Assembly (NCBI RefSeq): GCF_030143255.1 | Contig: NZ_JARJNR010000002.1 | Span: forward strand, 62,001 to 126,000 | Direction of reading: 5' to 3' | Length of the DNA stretch: 64,000 nt | Source of the DNA: Frigidibacter sp. SD6-1 | GTDB lineage: Bacteria; Pseudomonadota; Alphaproteobacteria; Rhodobacterales; Rhodobacteraceae | In this document: positions 43,436 to 51,853 of the stretch, one piece after another | How the letters are laid out: each line of letters opens with the position of its first letter | Position numbering within the stretch: position 1 is the first letter of the stretch | The notes under the pieces: generated by a model | What the model was told of the DNA's origin: nothing | Seen by the model: only the letters and a program-made list of their open reading frames with translations | Databases searched by the model: none | Translations under genes and position numbers: made by a program

Positions 43436-43485
43436 GAGAGTAAAGGTCAAGTCCGGGAGGGGCCGGATGGTTCCCTTGCGCCGTG

Positions 43486-43887
43486 TTATTCGACCTTGCA
43501 GGTCCCAAAGCCGCTGGTCGAATCGCCGTAGCCGAAACTCACGGTGGCATGGGCCTCGCGCGATGCCTTGATGATCGACAGCTTCACGCGCACGCGCGGA
43601 ATGTTCGGTCCCTCGGTCGAGGCGATATTCTCGAAGTTCCAGGCAAAGGTCGTGCGTTTTGCATTATCGGCCACAATCTGCGCGGGGATGGGCTTGCCAT
43701 AATAGTGCTTGATATAGGGATCGATCGCCATGGCTTCGCCCTTCGCGGCGTCATGCTCGATCAGGATGATCTCGGGAATGACGTCATTGCTGCCGCCCAC
43801 CTTCATGTGACACTCGTAATTCGCAGCCATTGCCGCGCCGCCGCTGATCACCGCGCCGACAAAGGCAACCACGACCATCCTCACCAT
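43486..43887 (-). CDS. Small secreted protein of unknown function
   Basis: This 133-residue protein has a signal peptide ending AAMAA and a mature part beginning NYECHMKVGG, with three scattered cysteines counting the signal-proximal Cys (CHM, GFGTCKVE). No catalytic motif is evident. The composition (VPEIILIEHDAAKGEA, WNFENIASTEGPNIPRVRVKL) suggests a beta-sandwich. It sits downstream of soxG and upstream of sodB on the same strand. I do not recognise the family. Confidence 0.75.
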   Translation of the reverse strand: MVRMVVVAFVGAVISGGAAMAANYECHMKVGGSNDVIPEIILIEHDAAKGEAMAIDPYIKHYYGKPIPAQIVADNAKRTTFAWNFENIASTEGPNIPRVRVKLSIIKASREAHATVSFGYGDSTSGFGTCKVE

Positions 43888-43991
43888 TCTCGCCTCCAGC
43901 AGATTTCACTCGCCGAGTGGTTTCACGGCCAGGGAAGACGGTCAACCGGAAAGAATCTTCGCCCGGACAGAAAAGTCCCTGCGACAGCGGC

Positions 43992-44546
43992 TCAGCAGAT
44001 CTCGCTGCCGGGCCGCGCCGATAGCTCGAGTGCGCCGAAGACATAGCCCGCGACCGACCGGAAGGAGACGAGCGTGAATTCGTCCGTCTCCGATTTCCAC
44101 AGCGCCGCCGCAACCTGCGCGGCGCGCGTCCGGCGCAGTTCGCCGTCCGCGAGGGTCGCGATATCGACGGGGCAAAGCTTCATCAGCACCTGATCCGCCT
44201 TCGCGCCCTTCACCCGGAACATGGCACGGGCGTCAGAGACGTCGGCCACCAGATGATGCTCGCCGTCCAGGGCCTTGGTCAGGGCCTCGACGGTCGCGCG
44301 CGCGTCCGCATAGGGCACGAGAATGAGAAGCTCATCGGGGCTCATCCAGCCCGCGCCCTTGTCGCCCTTAATGGCAATTCGGCGCTGGGCGGGCACATCG
44401 ACGCCCGTCGCGGCCTTGACCGCCTTCTTCAGCTTGGCCGACTTAAGGTCCCCCCTGAGCGTGATCATGCCCTGAAGCCCGGCCTCGGATACCGTGGCGA
44501 AACCGCTGGAGCTTTTGCCGTTAAGTGCGCTGACAGCCTCAGACAT
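43992..44546 (-). CDS. soxG: Sarcosine oxidase gamma subunit
   Basis: This 184-residue protein matches SoxG-like subunits: GLQGMITLRGDL, WMSPDELLILVPYADA, VSDARAMFRVKG and RTRAAQVAAALWKSETDEFTLVSFRSVAGYV. It is the small structural subunit of the heterotetrameric enzyme that oxidises sarcosine to glycine. It overlaps soxA by eight bases and closes the soxB-D-A-G operon. Confidence 0.95.
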   Translation of the reverse strand: MSEAVSALNGKSSSGFATVSEAGLQGMITLRGDLKSAKLKKAVKAATGVDVPAQRRIAIKGDKGAGWMSPDELLILVPYADARATVEALTKALDGEHHLVADVSDARAMFRVKGAKADQVLMKLCPVDIATLADGELRRTRAAQVAAALWKSETDEFTLVSFRSVAGYVFGALELSARPGSEIC

Positions 44547-47514
44547 TCTGCTTCGCCCCTTCCTTGTCGTAGAAGACCTGATCGACGATCCGCGCCTTGA
44601 TGACCTTGCCGCCGTCGGCCGGGAAATCGATCACCTCGCCCATCCGGTCGGGCCCGTGTTTGACCAGACCCATCGCGATGCCTTTCTTCAGCGTCGGCGA
44701 ATAGTAGGTCGAGGTGACGCGGCCCTGCACATTGCGCTGACCGTTGGCGTTCACGCCATCGGCCACCGCATAGACACCATCCGGCAGCACCGAACCATCG
44801 AGCGTTTCCAGCCCCACCAGCTTCCAGCGGTCGGGCGAGGCCATGTGGCTGCGTTCCTGCGCGCGCTTGCCGAGGTAATCGGCCTTCTTCTTGGAAATCG
44901 CCCAGTTCAGGTTCAGGTCCTGCGGGATCACCGTCCCATCAGTCTCATCCCCGATCATGATGAAGCCCTTCTCGGCCCGCATGATATGCATGGCCTCGGT
45001 GCCATAGGGCATAACGCCGAATTCCTCGCCCGCCGCGATCAGCGCCTTCCAGAGGGCAAGCCCTTCGGAAGCCGGGACAGCGATTTCGTAGGAAAGCTCC
45101 CCTGAGAAGGAGATGCGGTAGATCCGTGCGCGGAGGCCGCCGAGCAAGCCTTCGCGCCATTCCATCGCGGGTAGGCCCTCGGCCGAGACATCCATGCCGC
45201 CGAGCTTTTCCAGAACCTTGCGCGCGTTCGGCCCGGCGACGGCGATCTGGGCATATTCCTCGGTCACATTGGCGGTATAGACCTTCCAGTCCCACCATTC
45301 GCATTGCAACCAGTCTTCCATCCAGCCGTGGATGCGGTCGGCCCCGCCGGAGGTCGTGTGGCACAGCCAGGTATCCTCTGACAGGCGCACGACGACGCCG
45401 TCATCCGACAGGAAGCCGTTTTCGTTGCACATGAGCCCATAGCGGCATTTGCCGACCGGCAGGGTCGACATGACACCGGTATAGAGCATGTCGAGGAAGC
45501 GGCCCGCGTCCGATCCCTTGACGATGAGCTTGCCGAGGGTGGAGGCATCGAGCATGCCCACCTTGCTCCGCGCATTCACGATCTCGCGGTTTACGGCATC
45601 ATGCACGCTCTCGCCCGGGCGCTGGTAGCAGTAGGTCCGCCGCCAGAGGCCCACCGGTTCGAAATAGGCGCCGTTCGCCCCATGCCATTCGTCCATCGGG
45701 GTCTTGCGCAGCGGCTGGAAGATATCGCCGCGTGCCTCGCCCGCGATCGCCCCCATCGAAATCGGCGTGTAGGGCGGACGGAAGGTGGTGGTGCCGGTCT
45801 GGGGAATCGCCTGGCTGAGCGCATCCGAAAGCACCGCCAAGCCGTTGATGTTCGAGAGTTTCCCCTGATCGGTCGCCATGCCGAGCGTCGTGTAGCGCTT
45901 GGTATGCTCGACCGAGTGGTAACCCTCGCGCGCGGCCAGTTGAACGTCGGAGACCTTCACATCGTTCTGATAGTCGAGCCACATCTTCATCTTCAGCTGC
46001 GGCCCCGCGCCCTGCGGCATGATCCAGACGGGCTCCAGCGGCGCCTCGGCAACCGTGTTGGTCTTCGCGGCCTTGCCGCCGATCTGGCTGGCGACATCCG
46101 CCAGCACCTCGTCCGCCGTCAGCGCGCCGTTGGCGCTACCCACGGCCGTCACCATCGCCTCGCCCTGGTCGCCGGTCGGCGGCTTCGCCGCATCCGGGCG
46201 GAACATCGCGCGGGCATCGTCCCAGATGAGCTTGCCGCCGCAATGCGACCAGAGATGGACGACCGGCGACCAGCCGCCCGACATGGCAACCGCATCGCAG
46301 GTGATGGCCTCGATCTCGCCCCCCTCGCCCGCCTGGGTACATACGGAAACGCCGGTAACCCGTTTTGATCCCTTCACTTTCGCGATCCCGCGGCCTTCGA
46401 GCACCCGGATGCCCTTGGCCCGCACGGCGTCAGGCAGCGCGCCCTTGACCGAAGTGCGGGCGTCGATGACGGCCACCACGATCAGCCCCGCATCGGCGAG
46501 CGCCAGCGCAGTGCGATAGGCGTCGTCATTGTTCGTGACCACGACGGTGCGGTCGCCGGGGCTGACCGCCCAGTTCACCACATAATCGCGGACCGCACCC
46601 GCCAGCATCACGCCGGGAATATCGTTGCCCGCGAAAGAGAGGGGGCGCTCGATCGCACCCGTCGCCGTCACCACATGGCCCGCGCGGATGCGCCACAGCC
46701 GGTGGCGCGGGCGCCCGTCGCCGGGAGTATGGTCGGCGATGCGTTCGTAGGCCAGAAGGTAGCCGTGATCGTAAAGGCCCGAGGCCATGGTGCGCAGGCG
46801 CAGCGTGACATTCGCCATCTTGCCAAGGGCTTCGACGGTCTTCTTCACCCATTCGTCGGCGGGCTTGCCGTCGATCTCGACCCCGTCGACCGGCGCGCGG
46901 CCACCCCACTGGGCGGTCTGTTCGATCAGCAATACCCGCTTGCCCTCCTTGCCCGCCTGCAGGGCGGCGGCCAGACCTGCGATGCCACCGCCGACGATGA
47001 CCAGATCGGCGAAGCCATAGGCATATTCATAACGGTCGGCGTCGCGGTCCTGCGGCACCTTGCCGAGGCCCGCCGAGCGGCGGATCACCGGCTCGAACAG
47101 ATGTTTCCAGGCGAAACGCGGGAACATGAAGGTCTTGTAGTAGAAGCCCCCCGGCAGGAAGCGGCCGAACGTGTTGTTGATGGCGCCCACGTCGAACTCG
47201 AGGCTCGGCCAGTGGTTCTGGCTGGCGGCCGAGGCGCCTTCGAAAAGCTCGGTAGTGGTCACCCGCTGGTTCGGTTCGAACCGGCTGCCCTCGCCAAGCC
47301 CGACAAGCGCGTTCGGCTCCTCCGCCCCGGAGGCCACCAGCCCGCGCGGGCGGTGGTACTTGAACGACCGGCCGAGCAGCATCTGGTCGGCGCCGAGAAG
47401 CGCCGAAGCAAGCGTGTCGCCCCGGTAGCCCTGCATCCGGCGGCCGTTGAAGGTGAAGTTGAGGGGCTTCGTCCGGTCGATCAGACGGCCGCCCCTGGCA
47501 AGACGGGTGCTCAT
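44539..47514 (-). CDS. soxA: Sarcosine oxidase alpha subunit
   Basis: This 991-residue subunit starts with a ferredoxin-like segment (LNFTFNGRRMQGYRGDT). It then has an FAD/NAD domain (DLVIVGGGIAGLAAALQAG near residue 172) and a C-terminal GcvT-like folate-binding domain (SGADRIHGWMEDWLQ; SGELSYEIAVPASEGLALW). It binds NAD and passes the sarcosine-derived one-carbon unit to tetrahydrofolate as 5,10-methylene-THF. Length is normal. The intergenic region before it holds a large perfect palindrome. Confidence 0.98.
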   Translation of the reverse strand: MSTRLARGGRLIDRTKPLNFTFNGRRMQGYRGDTLASALLGADQMLLGRSFKYHRPRGLVASGAEEPNALVGLGEGSRFEPNQRVTTTELFEGASAASQNHWPSLEFDVGAINNTFGRFLPGGFYYKTFMFPRFAWKHLFEPVIRRSAGLGKVPQDRDADRYEYAYGFADLVIVGGGIAGLAAALQAGKEGKRVLLIEQTAQWGGRAPVDGVEIDGKPADEWVKKTVEALGKMANVTLRLRTMASGLYDHGYLLAYERIADHTPGDGRPRHRLWRIRAGHVVTATGAIERPLSFAGNDIPGVMLAGAVRDYVVNWAVSPGDRTVVVTNNDDAYRTALALADAGLIVVAVIDARTSVKGALPDAVRAKGIRVLEGRGIAKVKGSKRVTGVSVCTQAGEGGEIEAITCDAVAMSGGWSPVVHLWSHCGGKLIWDDARAMFRPDAAKPPTGDQGEAMVTAVGSANGALTADEVLADVASQIGGKAAKTNTVAEAPLEPVWIMPQGAGPQLKMKMWLDYQNDVKVSDVQLAAREGYHSVEHTKRYTTLGMATDQGKLSNINGLAVLSDALSQAIPQTGTTTFRPPYTPISMGAIAGEARGDIFQPLRKTPMDEWHGANGAYFEPVGLWRRTYCYQRPGESVHDAVNREIVNARSKVGMLDASTLGKLIVKGSDAGRFLDMLYTGVMSTLPVGKCRYGLMCNENGFLSDDGVVVRLSEDTWLCHTTSGGADRIHGWMEDWLQCEWWDWKVYTANVTEEYAQIAVAGPNARKVLEKLGGMDVSAEGLPAMEWREGLLGGLRARIYRISFSGELSYEIAVPASEGLALWKALIAAGEEFGVMPYGTEAMHIMRAEKGFIMIGDETDGTVIPQDLNLNWAISKKKADYLGKRAQERSHMASPDRWKLVGLETLDGSVLPDGVYAVADGVNANGQRNVQGRVTSTYYSPTLKKGIAMGLVKHGPDRMGEVIDFPADGGKVIKARIVDQVFYDKEGAKQNV

Positions 47515-47560
47515 ATCGTGGCCTCGTCGGAAGTGATTGAAAGTGTGCCGCCCGATATAC

Positions 47561-47623
47561 GCGCCCCGGACTTGATCCGGGGCCTCGTGTCGAGGCAGAG
47601 GCCCCGGATCAAGTCCGGGGCGC
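47561..47623. repeat. Perfect 26-bp inverted repeat between soxD and soxA
   Basis: The left arm 47561-47586 and right arm 47598-47623 are exact reverse complements of 26 bases, separated by 11 bases. Each arm contains the CCCCGGA-TTGATCC core. A shorter relative, GGCCCCGGA-N5-TCCGGGGCC, lies at 61046-61068. The element lies between co-oriented soxD and soxA and would form a very stable hairpin in the transcript. Confidence 0.92.
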
Positions 47624-47644
47624 GGGGCGTGCGGGGCGGAAAGC

Positions 47645-47968
47645 TCACTTGTAGCCCCCCCAAGTGGGGCGCTTGGCCTTGATGCGGGCCTGCAACTCGG
47701 CGGGCGGCTCGGAGGTCTGGGCCGGATAGGTACCGAAGACTTCGAGCGTGGCCGTGCAGCGCGCGGCGAGGAACCATTTGCCGCAGCCGTAGCTGTGGCG
47801 CCAGCGTTCGAAATGCACGCCCTTGGGGTTCTTGCGCATGAACATGTAGCCGTCGAAATCCTCGTCCGACGAGCCCGGCCCGAACCGCTTCAGATGCGCC
47901 TCGCCACCGGCCTGCAGTTCGGTTTCCTCGGCCTTCACGCCGCAGTAGGGGCATTCAAGGGTTAGCAT
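47645..47968 (-). CDS. soxD: Sarcosine oxidase delta subunit
   Basis: This 107-residue zinc-binding subunit has CPYCGVKAEETEL at the N-terminus, KGVHFERWRHSYGCGKWFLAARCT, and a C-terminal RPTWGGYK. The Cys pattern holds zinc in heterotetrameric sarcosine oxidase. The start immediately follows the stop of the intervening lipoprotein gene with no gap. Confidence 0.95.
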   Translation of the reverse strand: MLTLECPYCGVKAEETELQAGGEAHLKRFGPGSSDEDFDGYMFMRKNPKGVHFERWRHSYGCGKWFLAARCTATLEVFGTYPAQTSEPPAELQARIKAKRPTWGGYK

Positions 47969-48397
47969 TTATTCGTCCCTCAAGAAGGTGAGCACGATTG
48001 GCACGGCGCGATCGTAATCACTGAACCAGGAAAACGACAAAGTCAGCGTGTCGGCGTCTGGTGCATATGCCAAATTCGCGCGAAGATTGTAGTGAAGAGG
48101 CCGTGAAGGCGGGAACTCCACTGGCTCGGCGAGTGACAGCTCATTGCTTGAGGCTTTGTAGCCCCATTTCCCGCGCAGCGACTCTGGAAATTCATTTGAA
48201 CCAGGATTTGCCCGCCACTCAAACCGGCCGTTGCTTCGCAATTCCAGCCGCGCCCCGACTAAAGCCGGACTCTCGGTTGAAGCTATGCAGGTCCATTTCC
48301 CGACAAGGTCAGCTCTGACTTCACCCAGTTTGAGGGGCAAACTACATCCGGCCAGCAAAGCGACCGATCCTACAACAAATTCACGGCGAGAACCCAT
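47969..48397 (-). CDS. Small lipoprotein inserted between soxB and soxD
   Basis: This 142-residue protein has a lipobox (LLAGC near residue 18) and a beta-rich mature part including GKWTCIASTESPALVGARLEL, GKWGYKASSNELSLAEPVEF and SFSWFSDYD. It resembles small copper- or lipid-related lipocalin-like domains only loosely, and I do not recognise it. It interrupts the usual soxB-soxD order and its base composition is visibly lower in GC than its neighbours. The ATG overlaps the soxB stop (TGATG), so translation is coupled. It may be a later insertion. Confidence 0.85.
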   Translation of the reverse strand: MGSRREFVVGSVALLAGCSLPLKLGEVRADLVGKWTCIASTESPALVGARLELRSNGRFEWRANPGSNEFPESLRGKWGYKASSNELSLAEPVEFPPSRPLHYNLRANLAYAPDADTLTLSFSWFSDYDRAVPIVLTFLRDE

Positions 48398-49659
48398 CAA
48401 TGCGCCACCCCGGCCGCGACGCTTTCGTCGATGAACTTCCCTTCCCGGAAGCGGTACATGGAAAATTCCTCGGTCAGCGGCGAATGCCCCCGGGCCATCA
48501 GTTCGGCCATGGCCCAGCCCGAGCCCGGGATGGCCTTGAAGCCCCCCGTCCCCCAGCCGCAGTTGACGAAGAGGCCCTCGACCGGCGTCTTCGACAGGAT
48601 GGGCGAGCGGTCGCCGGTCATGTCGACGATGCCGCCCCACTGGCGCAGCATCTTCAGGCGCGAGATCATCGGGAAGGTCTCGATCAGTGCCCGCACCGTT
48701 TCCTCAACATGGTGGAAGCTGCCCCGCTGGGTATAGTTGTTGAACCCGTCGGTGCCGCCGCCGATCACCATCTCGCCCTTGTCGGACTGCGACATGTAGC
48801 CATGCACGGTGTTGGCCATCACCACCACATCCATGCAGGGTTTTATCGGCTCGGAAACCAGCGCCTGAAGCGCGAGAGATTCAATCGGCAGGCGGAAGCC
48901 CGCCATGTCGGCCAGCACCGACGAATGGCCCGCCGCCACGAGGCCAAGCTTGCCGCAGCCGATGAAGCCCTTGGTCGTCTCGACGCCCGTGACCTTGCCG
49001 CCCTCGCGGCGGATGCCGGTCACTTCGGTCTGCTGGATGATGTCCATGCCCATGGCCGAGCAGGCCCGCGCATAGCCCCAGGCGACCGCATCGTGCCGTG
49101 CCGTGCCGCCGCGCGCCTGATAAAGCGCGCCGAGGACGGGGTAGCGGGGGCCGCCCAGGTTGATGATCGGCACGAGTTCCTTGACCCGCGCAGGCTCGAT
49201 CCATTCGGTCGCCACGCCCTGCAGGTTGTTGGCATAGACCGTGCGGCGGTAGCCGCGCACCTCGTGATGGGTCTGGGCGAGCATGAGGAGGCCACGGGGG
49301 CTGAACATCACGTTGTAGTTCAGGTCCTGTGAGAGGTCTTCGAAGAGCGACCGGGCCTTTTCATAGATCGCCGCCGACGGGTCCTGCAGGTAGTTCGAGC
49401 GGATGATCGTGGTGTTGCGGCCCGTGTTGCCGCCGCCGAGCCAGCCTTTCTCGATCACCGCGACATTGGTGATGCCGTAATTCTTGCCGAGGTAATAGGC
49501 GGTGGCGAGGCCATGGCCACCGGCGCCGACGATCACCACGTCATAGGCGGGCTTCGGCGCGGGGGATTTCCACGCTTCCTCCCAGTTCTGGTGATAGCTC
49601 ATCGCCTCGCGGGCGATGGCGAAAGCCGAATAGCGCTTCATGGCTCTGGTGATCGACAT
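48397..49659 (-). CDS. soxB: Sarcosine oxidase beta subunit
   Basis: This 420-residue flavoprotein has the FAD motif DVVIVGAGGHGLATAYYLG and the conserved TARHDAVAWGYARA segment, whose histidine is the covalent FMN attachment site in this family. The C-terminus has CGWGTGGFKAIPGSGWAMAEL. It carries out sarcosine oxidation. The ATG at 49659 is used here; MKRYSAFAIAREA at 49641 would match the usual family N-terminus and is an alternative. Neither site has a strong Shine-Dalgarno sequence. Confidence 0.96.
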   Translation of the reverse strand: MSITRAMKRYSAFAIAREAMSYHQNWEEAWKSPAPKPAYDVVIVGAGGHGLATAYYLGKNYGITNVAVIEKGWLGGGNTGRNTTIIRSNYLQDPSAAIYEKARSLFEDLSQDLNYNVMFSPRGLLMLAQTHHEVRGYRRTVYANNLQGVATEWIEPARVKELVPIINLGGPRYPVLGALYQARGGTARHDAVAWGYARACSAMGMDIIQQTEVTGIRREGGKVTGVETTKGFIGCGKLGLVAAGHSSVLADMAGFRLPIESLALQALVSEPIKPCMDVVVMANTVHGYMSQSDKGEMVIGGGTDGFNNYTQRGSFHHVEETVRALIETFPMISRLKMLRQWGGIVDMTGDRSPILSKTPVEGLFVNCGWGTGGFKAIPGSGWAMAELMARGHSPLTEEFSMYRFREGKFIDESVAAGVAH

Positions 49660-49744
49660 GGGGGGCCCGAATCCTTCCCGGCGGTCATGTGCCGCCTTCC
49701 CGTCTCACATGGAATGACGCAGGTTTTGCCTCAGGCTGGCAAAC

Positions 49745-49776
49745 GTCGCAATTGAGAAATTTGCGACATTTGCGAC
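49745..49776. promoter_or_regulatory. Triple TTGCGAC cluster upstream of sox and ccmI
   Basis: GTCGCAA (49745-49751) is inverted relative to TTGCGAC (49761-49767), and a third TTGCGAC follows at 49770-49776. The cluster is in the 206-base gap between divergent soxB and ccmI. Three identical 7-mers here are unlikely to be chance and suggest a regulator site, most likely for the sox operon. Confidence 0.55.
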
Positions 49777-49865
49777 ATGAAACCGCAGGCGGGGCCGAGA
49801 ACGGCCTTTCCGGCTTTCAGGCCGGGCCGGAAAGCCCTATGTGGGATACGAAAGGTGAAGGTGGC

Positions 49866-51044
49866 ATGGTCTTCTGGCTCATCGCGGCGGCCCTCGCGGC
49901 CCTGATCCCGGCGGCGCTGTGGCGCGCGGCGCAGCGCGTGCGCCCGGAGGAAGCGCCCGGTACTGCGTCTGATCTTGCGCTCTACAAATCGCAGCTTGGC
50001 GAGGTCGACCGCGATCTCGCCCGCGGCACCATCGGCGCCGGGGAAGCCGACGCGCTCAGGCTGGAGATCAAGCGCCGCATCCTCGCCCTCGACCGTCAGG
50101 GCGTTGCCGTGGCGGATAACAAGGCAGGCGGCCTTGCCCTGCCGCTTGCGCTGACCGCCCTTGCGATCGCGGGGGCGGCGGGCCTGTATCTCAGGCTCGG
50201 CGTCCCGACCTACCCCGACCTGCCCCATGCGGCGCGCATCGCGAAGGCCGAAGCGCTGAAGGCCGCGCGGCCGACGCAGGAGGCGGCCGAGGCGGAAGCG
50301 GCGAAGGCCCGCCCGCCCGCGCCCGCGCCCGATCCGCAATATGCCAGCCTGATGGACCAGCTGCGCGCGGCGGTGGCGCAACGGCCGGGCGATGTGCAGG
50401 GCCTCAGGCTTCTGGCCGAGAACGAGCGCAAGCTTGGCAACCTGCCCGCGGCGGCGCGGGCGGAGGAGCAGCTTGTCGCCGCCCTTGGCGCGAAAGCGAC
50501 CTCTGCGGATTTCGCAGCACTCGCCGATGCGCTGGTGCTCTCGGCCGGCGGCACGGTGACGGCAGAGGCGGAAGCGGCGGTGGTCGCAAGCCTCGGGGCC
50601 GATCCCGCCAACGGCACCGCACGCTTCTATGCAGGTCTCGTCGAGGCGCAGACCGGGCGGCCCGACCGCGCCTTCCCCCTCTGGCGCGACCTTCTGGCCG
50701 ACAGCCCGGCCGAGGCGCCATGGGTGCCCTTCATCGAGGCGAATATCGAAGGGCTCGCCGCCGCTGCGGGCGTCGATTACCAGCCGGTCAGAAAGACCGC
50801 CCCGGCGTTCGACCCCGGTCAGGCCGAGATGATCGCGGGCATGGTCGACGGGCTGGAGGCGCGTCTCAAGGCCGAAGGCGGCAGTGCCGAGGAATGGGCG
50901 CAACTGATGCGCGCGCTTGGCGTATTGAAGGAAACTGACCGGGGGCGCGCCGCCTGGGCCTTGGCTCAGGCCGCACTTGCGGGTGATCCCGAAGGGCTGG
51001 CCATGGTGCGGGCCGAGGCCGAAGCGGCAGGGGTGGCGGAATGA
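49866..51044 (+). CDS. ccmI: Cytochrome c biogenesis protein CcmI
   Basis: This 392-residue protein has a first helix (MVFWLIAAALAALIPAALW), then the CcmI motif DLALYKSQLGEVDRDLARGTIGAGEADALRLEIKRRIL and a second helix near residue 90. The periplasmic part is TPR-like with a Pro/Ala linker. CcmI chaperones apocytochrome c to the haem lyase. The start at 49866 follows GAAGGTG. It is followed by ruvX with an ATGA overlap, and the rest of the ccm genes are elsewhere. Confidence 0.93.
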   Translation: MVFWLIAAALAALIPAALWRAAQRVRPEEAPGTASDLALYKSQLGEVDRDLARGTIGAGEADALRLEIKRRILALDRQGVAVADNKAGGLALPLALTALAIAGAAGLYLRLGVPTYPDLPHAARIAKAEALKAARPTQEAAEAEAAKARPPAPAPDPQYASLMDQLRAAVAQRPGDVQGLRLLAENERKLGNLPAAARAEEQLVAALGAKATSADFAALADALVLSAGGTVTAEAEAAVVASLGADPANGTARFYAGLVEAQTGRPDRAFPLWRDLLADSPAEAPWVPFIEANIEGLAAAAGVDYQPVRKTAPAFDPGQAEMIAGMVDGLEARLKAEGGSAEEWAQLMRALGVLKETDRGRAAWALAQAALAGDPEGLAMVRAEAEAAGVAE

Positions 51045-51514
51045 TCGCCGAAGATACCGCCGACTTCGCGCGCCGCCTCGCGCCCTATCGTGCGCTCGCG
51101 GGCCTCGATCTGGGCGAGAAGACCATCGGTGTCGCCGTCTCCGACCGCCAGCTCTCGGTCGCTTCGCCGCTCCTGACCATCCGGCGGGTGAAATTCACCG
51201 CCGATGCGGCGGCGCTCCTGAAGATCGTGGCCGAGCGCGAAATCGGCGGCATCGTCCTTGGCCTGCCGCGCAACATGGACGGAACGGAGGGCCCGCGCTG
51301 CCAGTCGACCCGCGCCTTTGCCCGCAACCTTGAACGGCTGACCGACCTGCCGATCACCTTCTGGGACGAGCGCCTGTCGACCGTTGCCGCCGAACGGGCG
51401 CTTCTGGAGGCGGATACGTCACGAAAACGTCGCTCGGAGGTCATCGATCACGTCGCGGCCGGGTTTATCCTGCAAGGAGCGCTCGACAGGATCGGGCATC
51501 TTCGACATGGATGA
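51041..51514 (+). CDS. ruvX: Holliday junction resolvase-like protein RuvX (YqgF)
   Basis: This 157-residue RNase H-like nuclease has ALAGLDLGEKTIGVAVSD, GIVLGLPRNMDGTEGPRCQSTRAFA, FWDERLSTVAAERAL and a C-terminal DHVAAGFILQGALD. It is an essential YqgF-family protein acting in 16S rRNA processing. It overlaps ccmI by ATGA and the DUF1289 gene by eight bases. Confidence 0.97.
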   Translation: MIAEDTADFARRLAPYRALAGLDLGEKTIGVAVSDRQLSVASPLLTIRRVKFTADAAALLKIVAEREIGGIVLGLPRNMDGTEGPRCQSTRAFARNLERLTDLPITFWDERLSTVAAERALLEADTSRKRRSEVIDHVAAGFILQGALDRIGHLRHG

Positions 51515-51767
51515 AATGCGCGATCTCCCCGATCAGGTCTGGAAGCGGAACGAAGTGGAAAGCCCCTGCGTGAAGCTATGCACGATCCATCCGACCGAGC
51601 GGATCTGCGTCGGCTGCTTCCGCACGATCGACGAGATCGCGGGCTGGAGCCGGATGGAGCCGGAACGGCGCCGCGCGGTGATGGCTGAACTTCCGACCCG
51701 TGCGCCGCGCCTGGCACTGCGCCGTGGCGGCCGGGCGGCACGTCTGTCGGCGCGCAGCGGCGACTGA
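51507..51767 (+). CDS. DUF1289 family small cysteine-rich protein
   Basis: This 86-residue protein has VESPCVKLCTIHPTERICVGCFRTIDEIAGW, the DUF1289 signature with four cysteines in C-x3-C-x8-C-x2-C, a likely metal or Fe-S site. The function of the family is unknown. The C-terminus is basic (RAPRLALRRGGRAARLSARS). It overlaps ruvX by eight bases and is the last gene of the ccmI-ruvX string. Confidence 0.9.
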   Translation: MDEMRDLPDQVWKRNEVESPCVKLCTIHPTERICVGCFRTIDEIAGWSRMEPERRRAVMAELPTRAPRLALRRGGRAARLSARSGD

Positions 51768-51775
51768 TCCGCGAA

Positions 51776-51841
51776 GGCTCGTCGAAGCCCTTCGGGCACT
51801 CCTCGCCTCTCCGACGAGGCACGAAGTGACCGAGGAGGCGC
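51776..51841. repeat. Dispersed palindromic repeat, copy B
   Basis: This copy begins GGCTCGTCGAAGCCCTTCGG and ends ACCGAGGAGGCGC, matching copy A at 36361-36436 at both ends but with a shorter middle. Arms such as CCTCG/CGAGG and GACGAGG can pair. It lies in the gap between the convergent DUF1289 and TSUP genes. Confidence 0.7.
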
Positions 51842-51853
51842 CCGGACCGGACC

